Source: Streptomyces cinnamoneus (GTDB lineage: Bacteria; Actinomycetota; Actinomycetes; Streptomycetales; Streptomycetaceae). Taken from it: a stretch of DNA of 64,000 nucleotides. The notes below the pieces were generated by a model. That model made no database searches. It saw only the letters and a program-made list of their open reading frames with translations, and had not been told where the DNA came from. Shown piece by piece: positions 27,373 through 35,777 of the stretch. A program made the position numbers and the translations under genes. The stretch lies in contig NZ_PKFQ01000001.1 of assembly GCF_002939475.1 (NCBI RefSeq), forward strand, positions 4,399,001-4,463,000, given 5' to 3'. Every line of letters starts with the position of its first letter. Position 1 is the stretch's first letter.

Positions 27373-27880
27373 TCAGCAGGACCCTCCTGACGAGCGCGAT
27401 CAGCGCCGCCAGCAGCGTGCCCGCGTACAGCCAGCCCGCCGTCAGCGACAGCAGGGTGACCATGCTCATGAGCCGCCCGGCCACTCCCTCCGTGCTCTCA
27501 CCCAGCGGCACGGCGCCCACCGCGTAGGCGATGGGGACGCTCACGGGGGCCGTCATCAGCTCGGCCGGGCGCACCCACAGGGCGCAGGCCGCGCTGCCGA
27601 TCAGGAAGAACACGCCGTACACCTCGGGCGAGCCGCCGAGCAGCAGCGCGTCCAGGGCGCCGACGCCCAGCATGGCCAGGGCGGTGAGCAGCCCGCTGCC
27701 CAGCCCGGTCAGCCGGGCGGCCGGGAGGCGGCTCAGGGGGACGGCGGAGCGGCCGGGGCGGCCCCGCCGGACCGGCGTCCCGGCCGGATCGCGGCGCTGG
27801 CCGACGGGCGCGGCGGGGCGGGGCACGGGGGACCCGCGGCGGACCTTGCGCTGGGGGATGCGCGTGCTGGGTTGCTCCAC
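27269..27880 (-). CDS. DUF6542 membrane protein
   Basis: A 203-residue protein. A basic, Pro/Arg-rich N-terminus of about 55 residues precedes four hydrophobic segments between residues 58 and 165 (for example LLTALAMLGVGALDALLLGG), then an Arg-rich C-terminus. This matches the DUF6542 membrane family of Streptomyces, of unknown function. GTG 27880 is used. Its final 35 codons are antisense to the end of ppgK; the Arg-rich tail may be a by-product of that overlap. Confidence 0.75.
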   Translation of the reverse strand: MEQPSTRIPQRKVRRGSPVPRPAAPVGQRRDPAGTPVRRGRPGRSAVPLSRLPAARLTGLGSGLLTALAMLGVGALDALLLGGSPEVYGVFFLIGSAACALWVRPAELMTAPVSVPIAYAVGAVPLGESTEGVAGRLMSMVTLLSLTAGWLYAGTLLAALIALVRRVLLIRTRRRARNRLRQRPSRRPRSPRCSGAGPGRSPR

Positions 27881-28087
27881 CCGACCAAACTAGGCAGCCA
27901 CGCCGGGGGAACGTGGCGTGGGACACGCCGTTTGCACCCCCTTGGCCATGTGTTCGGGGAATCCTTCGCCCGGGGCCGGTGGCGGGCCCGGACCCGTAGA
28001 CTGGTGGACCGGCCGCGTCACGATGCGCGGGACCCTTCGCTCACCGCGGACCATTTCGCTACTACGGGATCACTGGGGAAGTCGCAC

Positions 28088-29176
<1,089 letters not shown>

Positions 29177-29199
29177 CGGCTGACATAGCACGACTCGAC

Positions 29200-29222
29200 T
29201 GACCTGGCAAACATGCAGGTCA
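29200..29222. repeat. TGACCTG-N9-CAGGTCA inverted repeat after ychF
   Basis: A perfect 7-bp inverted repeat with a 9-nt centre begins 24 bp after ychF. The TGACCTG half-site recurs at 29281-29287 inside the direct repeats downstream, so one protein may bind several sites here. Its position at the core/accessory junction suggests recombination or excision sites, which is inference. Confidence 0.5.
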
Positions 29223-29223
29223 G

Positions 29224-29255
29224 AGGGGGTCCGACCCTTCGGGGTTGGGCCCCCT
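29224..29255 (+). terminator. ychF terminator
   Basis: AGGGGG...ACCC-TTCG-GGGT...CCCCCT forms a long stem with a UUCG-type tetraloop, followed by TCTGTTT. It is a strong rho-independent terminator 48 bp after the ychF stop. Confidence 0.85.
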
Positions 29256-29263
29256 TCTGTTTC

Positions 29264-29342
29264 CCGTGCTGACTTGGTGCTGACCTGGAAGCACCCCCGG
29301 GCACCCCTCGTCACCCGCTCCGTGCTGACTTGGTGCTGACCT
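29264..29342. repeat. Two copies of a 23-bp direct repeat built from GTGCTGAC units
   Basis: The same 23 bp, containing GTGCTGACTTGGTGCTGACC, occur at 29264-29286 and 29320-29342, 56 bp apart. Each copy is itself a doublet of GTGCTGAC spaced 11 bp, so four units lie in 79 bp. Such iterated sites beside a conserved gene resemble integrase-arm or excisionase sites. An attachment core cannot be identified because the other end of the element is outside the window. Confidence 0.6.
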
Positions 29343-29499
29343 CGCGAGGGCTGCGCCGAGCAGGCCAAGGCCACTGGCAGGCCGGGCACAGCTCGTACCG
29401 GCCGTCGACTACGACGCTGCCCCACTCCCGGCACTTATCGCACCCGCGGGCTCGACGGATATCTACCGTCGGGCCTGGGCGACTCCGTGTTTTGGCCAT
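29311..29499 (-). CDS. Small zinc-ribbon protein
   Basis: A 62-residue basic protein with CDKC and CPAC separated by 14 residues, a four-cysteine zinc ribbon. ATG 29499 follows GGGAG; an upstream in-frame start at 29586 adds unrelated residues. Its 3' end runs through the second copy of the 23-bp direct repeat, encoding EVSTKSARSG. It is a small accessory gene at the junction. Function is unknown; a DNA-binding accessory role is only a guess. Confidence 0.5.
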   Translation of the reverse strand: MAKTRSRPGPTVDIRRARGCDKCREWGSVVVDGRYELCPACQWPWPARRSPREVSTKSARSG

Positions 29500-29854
29500 T
29501 CCGGCACTCCCGACGGGAATTGCGCTGTGCTTTGTTCCGGCGTCTGCCCTGCTTCGATGCCAGTATCCAATCGGCTGCGGGGGCATTCAAGATCGCAATT
29601 CGGGGAGCTTCCTGCATGCCTGAATGATTGAGTGGCGAAAGTTATTTCCGATTCTGGATCATCTGGCTTGCCTCAGTTGAGCCAGAATGTGAAGTTTCGG
29701 CAACGAAATTTGCCAACGCTCCACGCCTTATCAGCCCTAGGTCGGAGAGGCCGTGCGACCTGCGGATGAACTGGCACCCCGCCAGTTTTCGGACACGAAC
29801 TTGGCGTGTTCTACTGTGCGTGATCCCTCAACCACTCCGAACCATGGAGTTGCC
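29500..29854. other. AT-richer gene-poor stretch
   Basis: About 355 bp with visibly lower GC than its surroundings (for example GAAAGTTATTTCCGATTCTGG near 29640). It holds no convincing reading frame. It probably carries the promoter of the membrane-anchored gene that follows; TACTGT near 29815 is a possible -10. The base composition suggests DNA acquired by transfer. Confidence 0.5.
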
Positions 29855-31018
29855 GTGTCCCGTCACAGGAAGCCGATATCCACCCTCCTTGCCTTGCCTG
29901 ACCGCGGTGATCCGGACAGAAAGGTCGCGATCTTCTCCTGGGGACTGATCGCGACAGCGACTGCCTTCACTTGCCTAATGTGTGCAACTGGCACACTTCC
30001 CGAGCGAATTTCTCAGGGTTCGTCTGCTCCTACCGTGCCGGACCAGGGGCCCGAGCCGACGCCCGAGCCGGGCGACGACGACAACCCCGACGACGACAAG
30101 CACGACGTATACAAGGACGCCCCGCAGCGCGGCTATGTCCCGACTTACTTTGATGGGCACGGCGGCATCGCCGGAGTGCCCCTGACTGAAGAGCAGCGGA
30201 AGGCCATCATCGCGGAGGCCGAGCGGCGCGGGATGTCGGAGCCCGACGCCAAGGCTCTTGCTTACGGCGAGCCGGAGCATGCCCCGCAGGCCCCTCCGCC
30301 CGGCACCAGTTTGCTCGTGGCAGTCAAGCCGCTGTACCGGGAGGTGGCACCGGGCGAGACCACGACGACGACCGCCGCGGACTCCGGCCCCACAGCTCCC
30401 GCCCCGCCAGCAGTCCCCCAGTCGAAGACGACCGCCCCGGCCCCGCTGACAGCGACACCGCCGGGCGGGAAGAACGAGCCGAAGAAGGACGAGCCGACGA
30501 AGAGTCAGGTGGCGCCTACCCCTCGGTCGGCACCGGAGGAGGCCAAGCAGATGCTCAAGGACATCGTGCCCGACCCCGTCGAGGACCTCCTGCACCACAT
30601 GACGCACCTGCGGAGCTTCATGCGCGGGGTCAGCGTCCCGGGCTACGCGCCAACCGTCGAGGTCACCGCTCCGGACGACTCGACCGGAGCGGTCACTATG
30701 ACGACGAGGGTGGCCGACGACATGGCCGTGTCGGTGACCGTCACCACCTCCGTCGATGAGGCCGACGAGCCGCAGCCCTGCACGATCTCCGTGACGGTGA
30801 CGGACCCGGAGACGGGTGAAGTCACCGTGGCCACGGAGGAGAAGACCGTCGACACCCCGCAGGAGGTGAGCCACGCGGCCATCAGCGAGGTGGTTGACGC
30901 TGTGGTCGCGGCCTCCCAGGTGCCAGACGAGGCTCCTGGGCAGAGCGGCGCAACCAGTGAGGTAGTGGTGCCCCGCGGGGAGGCTGTGAGCGAATCGACA
31001 GCCATGCCTGGCGAGTAG
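29855..31018 (+). CDS. Membrane-anchored Pro/Thr-rich protein of unknown function
   Basis: A protein of about 387 residues. A single hydrophobic segment (VAIFSWGLIATATAFTCLMC, about residues 22-41) is followed by an acidic linker (PEPGDDDNPDDDKHD), a Pro/Thr/Lys-rich stretch (about 150-240), and a C-terminal part with repeated Thr/Val-rich beta strands (VTMTTRVADD, VSVTVTTSVDE). It is probably a surface or cell-wall-spanning protein anchored by its N-terminus. GTG 29855 follows GGAG. I do not recognise the family. It converges on the NUDIX gene. Confidence 0.65.
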   Translation: MSRHRKPISTLLALPDRGDPDRKVAIFSWGLIATATAFTCLMCATGTLPERISQGSSAPTVPDQGPEPTPEPGDDDNPDDDKHDVYKDAPQRGYVPTYFDGHGGIAGVPLTEEQRKAIIAEAERRGMSEPDAKALAYGEPEHAPQAPPPGTSLLVAVKPLYREVAPGETTTTTAADSGPTAPAPPAVPQSKTTAPAPLTATPPGGKNEPKKDEPTKSQVAPTPRSAPEEAKQMLKDIVPDPVEDLLHHMTHLRSFMRGVSVPGYAPTVEVTAPDDSTGAVTMTTRVADDMAVSVTVTTSVDEADEPQPCTISVTVTDPETGEVTVATEEKTVDTPQEVSHAAISEVVDAVVAASQVPDEAPGQSGATSEVVVPRGEAVSESTAMPGE

Positions 31019-31024
31019 GAGTGC

Positions 31025-31462
31025 CTAGGGCCACCCGAGCACGGAGAATGGCTCGCCCTTGAGGTACTGGCCGATCCCATGTGCGTTGTACGGGACGACG
31101 GTGTCCGGAAGGTGGCCAATCGGGTGCCAGGCGATGCCGGCGCACTTGTGCGGCTCGGCGTTCCGTGGTTCGCCGGTCCAGTGAGAGGTGGCAAGGAACC
31201 AGCCGACGCGGGGCTCACCCTCGGGGTTGAGGAAGTGGGTGACGTGGACGATCCGGACAGCCTCCGGGGCGACGTCGACACCCACTTCCTCGCGGGCCTC
31301 CCTGATCGCTGCGGTGACGACATCCTCGCCTTGGTCGACCTTGCCGCTGGGGAGGTTCAGCAGGCCGTCGGCGTAGCCGGTGCCGGCTCTTTCGGCGAGA
31401 AGTACCAGACCGTTGCGCTCCAGGATGAGCATGGCGTCGTTGATCGGACGTTGGGCTGGCAT
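31025..31462 (-). CDS. NUDIX hydrolase
   Basis: A 145-residue NUDIX protein. The NUDIX box is intact, GKVDQGEDVV followed by REAREEVGV, with the metal-binding glutamates present. It hydrolyses a nucleoside diphosphate linked to another moiety, or a damaged NTP; the substrate is not visible. ATG 31462 is 7 nt after GGAGG, and an earlier ATG at 31504 lacks a ribosome site. It is last in the leftward radical SAM operon, which suggests it acts on a nucleotide made or modified there. Confidence 0.9.
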   Translation of the reverse strand: MPAQRPINDAMLILERNGLVLLAERAGTGYADGLLNLPSGKVDQGEDVVTAAIREAREEVGVDVAPEAVRIVHVTHFLNPEGEPRVGWFLATSHWTGEPRNAEPHKCAGIAWHPIGHLPDTVVPYNAHGIGQYLKGEPFSVLGWP

Positions 31463-31505
31463 CGGCGGTCCTCCGGGAGTGGTTCTGGGAGGACCATAGG
31501 GCATG

Positions 31506-32117
31506 TCAGTGGACGCGGATGCCCGCCTCGTAGAGGTGCTTGGCAATCCACTCGACGCGGGCTTGGGTGGTCAGGCCGGGCGGCAGGTCGAGCACGGGCA
31601 CACCGGTGTCGCTGATCGCCTCGTAGACCGCAGTCTCGGCGGCGCCTTGCAGGGTGAGGACCTTCTCGCGGAAGCGGTCACCTCCGGCCTGCTGGTCGAA
31701 GTGGTCGCGGCAGTGGACTACGGCGTCGTACGCGAGAGGCATCCAACTGCGGCACAGTGACTCCATGGACCGCAGAACGGCACGGATCTGGGGGTCCTCC
31801 TGGTCGAGGACGAGCCGAGCGTAGGCGAGCACGTTGGCCGGGGTTTTGTCGGTGATGAGGAGCCGGTGGTTGCGGGCGTCGCGCATCGGAGTGGTGAACT
31901 GGGCGGCGAACAGGTCGAGCTCGGCAACCAGATCGAACTCCCCCTTCCGGTGCAGGACGATCTCCTCCATGAACGGACTCACCCGGGCGGGTTCGCCGGT
32001 GCACGCGACGTTGACGCCCTGCTCGCGGAAGTACGCAGTGAGAGCGTGGACGAGGGTGGTCTTGCCGGCCGCCTGGGTGCCTTCGATGGCTACGACGGTG
32101 CAGTCCCGGATGGGCAT
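31506..32117 (-). CDS. P-loop nucleotide-kinase-like protein (thymidylate kinase fold)
   Basis: A 203-residue P-loop protein. Walker A is GTQAAGKTT at about residue 13, followed by the kinase-like VACTGEPARVSPFMEEIV and ITDKTPANVLAYARLVL. The pattern resembles thymidylate and deoxynucleoside kinases, but GTQAAGK replaces the usual GxDGSGKS/T and the substrate loops differ. It is thus a divergent kinase and not the housekeeping Tmk. The start ATG 32117 overlaps the preceding gene by 28 bp, indicating coupled translation. Confidence 0.75.
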   Translation of the reverse strand: MPIRDCTVVAIEGTQAAGKTTLVHALTAYFREQGVNVACTGEPARVSPFMEEIVLHRKGEFDLVAELDLFAAQFTTPMRDARNHRLLITDKTPANVLAYARLVLDQEDPQIRAVLRSMESLCRSWMPLAYDAVVHCRDHFDQQAGGDRFREKVLTLQGAAETAVYEAISDTGVPVLDLPPGLTTQARVEWIAKHLYEAGIRVH

Positions 32118-32893
32118 GGTTCCCCCAGCAGGTCTCGGAAGGTGCGGGATGTTAGCCAGCCCCACGCGCCTTCGGCGTGGGTGGCGATCATGCGGTTCAC
32201 GTTCAGGCCCTGACTGTCCCAGTGGCCATGCCCAGCCGCCGCGATGGCGACGAGAGCAGTGGACAGCGAGTGGCGGACGTTCAGGACGCTGACACGTTCA
32301 CGGGCCTCGATATCGCCGTTCTCCAGCCAGCGGCGGTGGAGCTTCGGCATCGAATGACGAAGCAGTTCGGGCTGGGTGACATCGAGGTTGAGCTCGGTGC
32401 AGACGTCGACCAGGCGCCGAGAGGTGCCTGTGAGGAGGTGGCCGGCGTCATAGCGGGTGTCCAGGACCTGCGGGGCGTCGTCAGCGGACACCCGGCGCTT
32501 GGACCAGGCGCCGCGGGCGCTGGTGAGGGCCGGAGGTGGCGTGTCGGCGTTGGCGGCCAGAACCGCAAGGTCCGAGCAGAGCTGGTGCCCGGTGATGAGG
32601 TCGGCGTCAGCGAAGACCTGAGCGATGGTGTCGGCGGCCGTGTCGACAAGCGCTTGGGTCTCGGCGGGGTCCTCCAGGTAGACGCTGGTGTAGGCGAAGG
32701 GCAACTCGTCGAGGGCGGCCGGCCCGTCGCCAATGGGGACGTCAACCAGGACGACCGAGAAGCAGAAGGGCCGGTTGCCGTTCTTGATCCGGAAGTTCTT
32801 GGTCCACTCGGCGTCGAGTGAGGCGACCCGGATCGTGTCGGCCGGCTTGGCTGGCGGCCGGCCCGGGTTGGCCATGCTGCTGACGGTGATCAC
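32090..32893 (-). CDS. DEDD-fold exonuclease-like protein, catalytic site incomplete
   Basis: A 267-residue protein resembling the DnaQ/DEDD 3'-5' exonuclease fold. Motif I is seen as SLDAEW (D-x-E), motif II as LITGHQLCSDLAVL, and a VLDTR strand follows. The motif III region reads VRHSLSTALVAIAAAG: the histidine is present but the aspartate expected five residues on is alanine. It may be inactive, or use another acid. GTG 32893 lies 4 nt after GAGGAG. The neighbouring upstream gene encodes a similar but more divergent protein. Confidence 0.6.
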   Translation of the reverse strand: MITVSSMANPGRPPAKPADTIRVASLDAEWTKNFRIKNGNRPFCFSVVLVDVPIGDGPAALDELPFAYTSVYLEDPAETQALVDTAADTIAQVFADADLITGHQLCSDLAVLAANADTPPPALTSARGAWSKRRVSADDAPQVLDTRYDAGHLLTGTSRRLVDVCTELNLDVTQPELLRHSMPKLHRRWLENGDIEARERVSVLNVRHSLSTALVAIAAAGHGHWDSQGLNVNRMIATHAEGAWGWLTSRTFRDLLGEPCPSGTAPS

Positions 32894-32906
32894 TTTGCTC
32901 CTCGCG

Positions 32907-32938
32907 GGTGGGCTCGGCGCGTGTACGCCGAGCCCACC
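32907..32938 (-). terminator. Hairpin between the two exonuclease-like genes
   Basis: A perfect 13-bp stem (GGTGGGCTCGGCG, 32907-32919, and its complement 32926-32938) with a 6-nt loop fills the 56-bp gap inside the operon. There is no clear T-tract on the minus strand, so it could be an attenuator or processing site that sets different levels for upstream and downstream genes. Confidence 0.6.
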
Positions 32939-32949
32939 GTATGCCTGGG

Positions 32950-33732
32950 TCAGGAAGCCTGACGGGGCTTCGGGTCGAACGCGAGCGGCATGGTGTCCCA
33001 CGCGGCAAGACGAAGCGACTGCTCCAGGTCGAGTGATTCCTGCCAGGTGAGACGCTCGGCCTGTCGGCCCCCGATGAGTGCGACGGCGAGCGCGCACATC
33101 AGCGCCGCAGCGCCGACGTGTTGCGTGTGCCAGACCAGGTCTTCCTGCGACACAGTCGGGATGGTCAAGACCTCGTAGACCTCCTGGAGAACCGCGGGCG
33201 CCCGGAAGGACCAGAGCACCGGCCCGAAGTCGAGGGCGTTCGAGGCGAGCGCGCTGTCGAGCTGCGTTCCGTCGTCGCCGGCCGTGTCGATGAACAAGGC
33301 CGTACCGCGCTCGCGGACGGTCCGATCAGCCCACGCCTCGCCCAGGGCCTCGATGCCCGCGTGCGGCTTCGAGAGCAGGGGTCGAAGTGCATGCAGGTCA
33401 TCGGCGAACGAGTGCCACGAGACGATCTCGGCCTTGCGGCGCCCCTGAATAAGCAGACTGTCCACGAAGGCGAGAATGTCGGCGCCGTCGCCGCTGGACT
33501 CCATGGCCACGCTGCGGTAGCCGAAGTGGAGCGTGTCGGCGGTGATCTCGCGGGCGGAGGTCCGGTGAACAGGGATGAACACCGCTGCGGCGCCGATCGG
33601 CACCACCGCGGACCCCTCGTCGGCCCACTGGATACTCATCCCGGTCAGGAGCCGGGTCTTTCGGGCGAATGGCCGCATGTCCGCCGCATAGGGCGTATCG
33701 GGCCAAGCCAGGTTCGAGAACTCACGCAGCAC
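32950..33732 (-). CDS. Divergent DEDD-fold paralog, probable pseudoenzyme
   Basis: A 260-residue protein with no clear family. By eye it aligns with the adjacent exonuclease-like protein: EIVSWHSFADDLHALRPLL parallels motif II, ALFIDTAGDD parallels the VLDTR strand, and THVGAAALMCALAVALIGG-like residues (seen as QHVGAAALMCALAVALIGG) parallel motif III with its histidine kept. The motif I D-x-E is absent and the motif III acid is alanine. GTG 33732 is 5 nt after GGAGG and overlaps the radical SAM gene by 11 bp, so both are translated together. Confidence 0.5.
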   Translation of the reverse strand: MLREFSNLAWPDTPYAADMRPFARKTRLLTGMSIQWADEGSAVVPIGAAAVFIPVHRTSAREITADTLHFGYRSVAMESSGDGADILAFVDSLLIQGRRKAEIVSWHSFADDLHALRPLLSKPHAGIEALGEAWADRTVRERGTALFIDTAGDDGTQLDSALASNALDFGPVLWSFRAPAVLQEVYEVLTIPTVSQEDLVWHTQHVGAAALMCALAVALIGGRQAERLTWQESLDLEQSLRLAAWDTMPLAFDPKPRQAS

Positions 33733-34717
33733 TGCTGCCTCCAGAGTGCGCCGCAGTGCGGATCGAGGCACCGAGGTACTTGCGGAAGTGGTTCTCCTTG
33801 AAGCGGTACCGCTTCCAGATCTCCTCGATCGGCTCTTCCAGGACGTTGCCGAGCGGCTCGAAGAGGTCCTTCGAGTCGTAGACGGGCCAGGCGTTGGTCT
33901 TGCCGTTGGGCTCCACCACGATCATGTGGCCCTCGTTGTCCGGCGTCCACGTGGTCAGGCGGAGGGCGGGGCTCCACTGGTACGTGGAGCGCAACTCACT
34001 GAGCCGGGTGAACGCCTCGGCGGCCTCGTCGTCCGTGATGAACTCGTGCTCGGCGAGGTTGAGGGCGTTGCCCTTCCTGAGCGGCATGATCAGCTTCACC
34101 TTGCCGGCGTCGAGAACGTCAGCGATCTGGCAGGTGAACGGTAGTGCCGCCAGGGTGGAGCGGTAGACAACGGCGGACAGGGAGATCGGGATGCCTTCGG
34201 CCTGGAGTGCGCGGACGCCGGGCATCACCTTGTCGTAGTCCCCGCGCACCCGGTTGGTGATGCCTCGCGGACCTTCCAAGCCGATGTTCGCGAAGGCGAT
34301 CTTCCCTGCGATCCGCTTGGCGTGCTGGAGCCCGTGAGTCGCGTTCGTCGGGACGGCGAGGACGAAGTTCTCGTCCGCGAACATGTCGACGATGTCACCG
34401 AAGTCGCGGCGCATGAGGGGCTCGCCACCGGACAGGAAGATCCGCTTGGTGCCCTTGAGGCTGTTGCGCATCGCCTCCAGTCGATCCAGCGACGGGTCGG
34501 GCATCTGGAGGATCTCGGAGCAGAAGCTGCAATCGAAGTCGCACCTCTTGGTGACCTGGACGATCACGGACAGCGGAGCGGTGGCCTTTCGGGCGAGCTC
34601 CGGGATGTCGGCGCCGGGCTCGACCGTGAAGTGGTGCCCGTGGGTGGCGAACGCGAGACCGTCACCCATCGCGAGGCCCCGGCGGGCGGGAATCGACGGG
34701 AGGCCGAGGTCAGTCAT
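33722..34717 (-). CDS. Radical SAM enzyme with SPASM-like but cysteine-poor C-terminus
   Basis: A 331-residue radical SAM protein. The cluster motif CDFDCSFC (CxxxCxxC) is near residue 56, and SAM contacts include FLSGGEPL near 92. The C-terminus has the PLGNVLEEPIEEIWKRYR pattern found before SPASM cysteines, yet no cysteine-rich region follows. It lacks the features of viperin, MoaA or QueE. It heads the leftward operon; ATG 34717 follows GGAAGGAA. Substrate is unknown; with kinase and NUDIX genes in the operon, a nucleotide or nucleotide-linked molecule is a reasonable guess. Confidence 0.85.
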   Translation of the reverse strand: MTDLGLPSIPARRGLAMGDGLAFATHGHHFTVEPGADIPELARKATAPLSVIVQVTKRCDFDCSFCSEILQMPDPSLDRLEAMRNSLKGTKRIFLSGGEPLMRRDFGDIVDMFADENFVLAVPTNATHGLQHAKRIAGKIAFANIGLEGPRGITNRVRGDYDKVMPGVRALQAEGIPISLSAVVYRSTLAALPFTCQIADVLDAGKVKLIMPLRKGNALNLAEHEFITDDEAAEAFTRLSELRSTYQWSPALRLTTWTPDNEGHMIVVEPNGKTNAWPVYDSKDLFEPLGNVLEEPIEEIWKRYRFKENHFRKYLGASIRTAAHSGGSSAA

Positions 34718-34811
34718 GTGTTTCCTTCCTGAGTGGGTGGTTCCTGCACCGTGTCCCGCTTGCGCCGTAGGCCGCGCGTTGCACGGTGAGCATGGATGGC
34801 GCTCAGCGAAG

Positions 34812-34852
34812 GGGCGGCCCCTGCATCCGGGGGGTGATGCGAGGGGCCGCCC
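34812..34852 (-). terminator. Terminator between the RsbW-like gene and the radical SAM operon
   Basis: GGGCGGCCCC-TGCATC (34812-34827) pairs with GATGC-GAGGGGCCGCCC (34836-34852). The hairpin lies 77-117 bp after the RsbW-like stop and about 95 bp before the radical SAM start, separating two leftward units. The rest of the 211-bp gap would hold the radical SAM promoter. Confidence 0.7.
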
Positions 34853-34928
34853 GTCACGATCCCCGTCCGATCTGCCGTACCGGTGCCGGCAGTTCGGGGT
34901 GTCGTCGGAGATCGTGAGATTCGGGTGG

Positions 34929-35393
34929 TCAGCTGGCGTAAAGCGCAGGTCTTGAGACCTGGCTTGTTCGGCCGAGGTGGGCATAGACGACCTTGCCGAA
35001 CGGGTCGAGCTCGACTCCCCAGCGCCCCTGGGTGAGCTTGTGCACCAAGGGCAGCCCGCGCGAGGACTCGTCGGCTTCGCCAGCAAGGATCATGACGGGC
35101 AAGCTGCGCGAGCCATCTCGAACAGCAACCTGTACAACTCGTGCACTGATCTGATGCACCGATACACGCATGAGTGTGAGGCCGCCCGTGTGCAGCGCGT
35201 TTGTCACCAGTTCCGCACTCACCGTCGCGGCGGAATCGGCCAGTTCATCCAAGCCCCAGTCCCGAAGGGTGGCCCGGACGAGCTGCCGCGCGAGGTCAAC
35301 GGACTCGGCGCGGTACGGGTACTCCTCTACGACGGGACTGGGTCGCAGGGGGGCCGCAGGCTCGGCGGCAGGGGCTATCGGTGCCAGCGTCAA
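34929..35393 (-). CDS. RsbW-like anti-sigma ATPase (HATPase_c_2)
   Basis: A 154-residue stand-alone GHKL ATPase. The N-box reads SAELVTNALHTG, G1 is VRDGSRSLP and G2 is SRGLPLVHKL, in which Ser replaces the usual Gly at the first position. Such proteins are abundant in Streptomyces and bind sigma factors or anti-anti-sigma partners, phosphorylating the latter. It belongs to the regulatory set with the DUF5753 and DUF397 genes. Confidence 0.85.
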   Translation of the reverse strand: MTLAPIAPAAEPAAPLRPSPVVEEYPYRAESVDLARQLVRATLRDWGLDELADSAATVSAELVTNALHTGGLTLMRVSVHQISARVVQVAVRDGSRSLPVMILAGEADESSRGLPLVHKLTQGRWGVELDPFGKVVYAHLGRTSQVSRPALYAS

Positions 35394-35405
35394 CGTCCCC
35401 GCCCC

Positions 35406-35777
35406 CTACGCCGGTCTGAGTGGATACGCGCGCAGCCCGTCGATCACGCGCCGTAGGAGGTCCTCGGAGACGCCGCCGGCGCGCTGGCGATTGCGGATCT
35501 CCTCAAGCGAGAGCGCCCGCTTTCGGGCCTCCAGCGGCGTGGATTCCACTTCGGGGAGCTGCTGCAAGAGCAACTCCGCGCCGTCGAGGACGTATCGCAG
35601 CAGTTGGTTCGGCGTAAGGCGCAGAAGGAGGGGCTCCATGGGAGCGGTCTGCCCGTCGAGCTGGATCGGCCCGAGCCTCAGCTCGACCGAAGCCTTGGGG
35701 TTGGCGTGATCCGCCAGCTCCTCAGGAGGCAACTGCCGCAGCCGTAACTTCCCTTTGCTGGGCGCCTCTTGCGTCAT
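35406..35777 (-). CDS. Hypothetical protein within the regulatory set
   Basis: A 123-residue protein, Leu- and Arg-rich, mostly helical, with no recognised domain. Segments such as LLLRLTPNQLLRYVLDGAEL suggest a compact helical bundle. GGGGGAGG directly precedes ATG 35777, which overlaps the preceding ATPase gene by 56 bp. It sits between two RsbW-like ATPase genes and may act with them. Confidence 0.65.
   Translation of the reverse strand: MTQEAPSKGKLRLRQLPPEELADHANPKASVELRLGPIQLDGQTAPMEPLLLRLTPNQLLRYVLDGAELLLQQLPEVESTPLEARKRALSLEEIRNRQRAGGVSEDLLRRVIDGLRAYPLRPA

Noticed and set aside
29628..29948. A 106-residue plus-strand frame in the AT-richer junction
   Set aside because: No ribosome site, no recognisable composition, and it overlaps the better-supported membrane-anchored gene in another frame.
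33722..34717. Identification of the radical SAM gene as a prokaryotic viperin paired with a nucleotide kinase
   Set aside because: The CxxxCxxC motif is shared, but the viperin C-terminal signature and substrate residues are absent; the C-terminus instead looks SPASM-like without cysteines.
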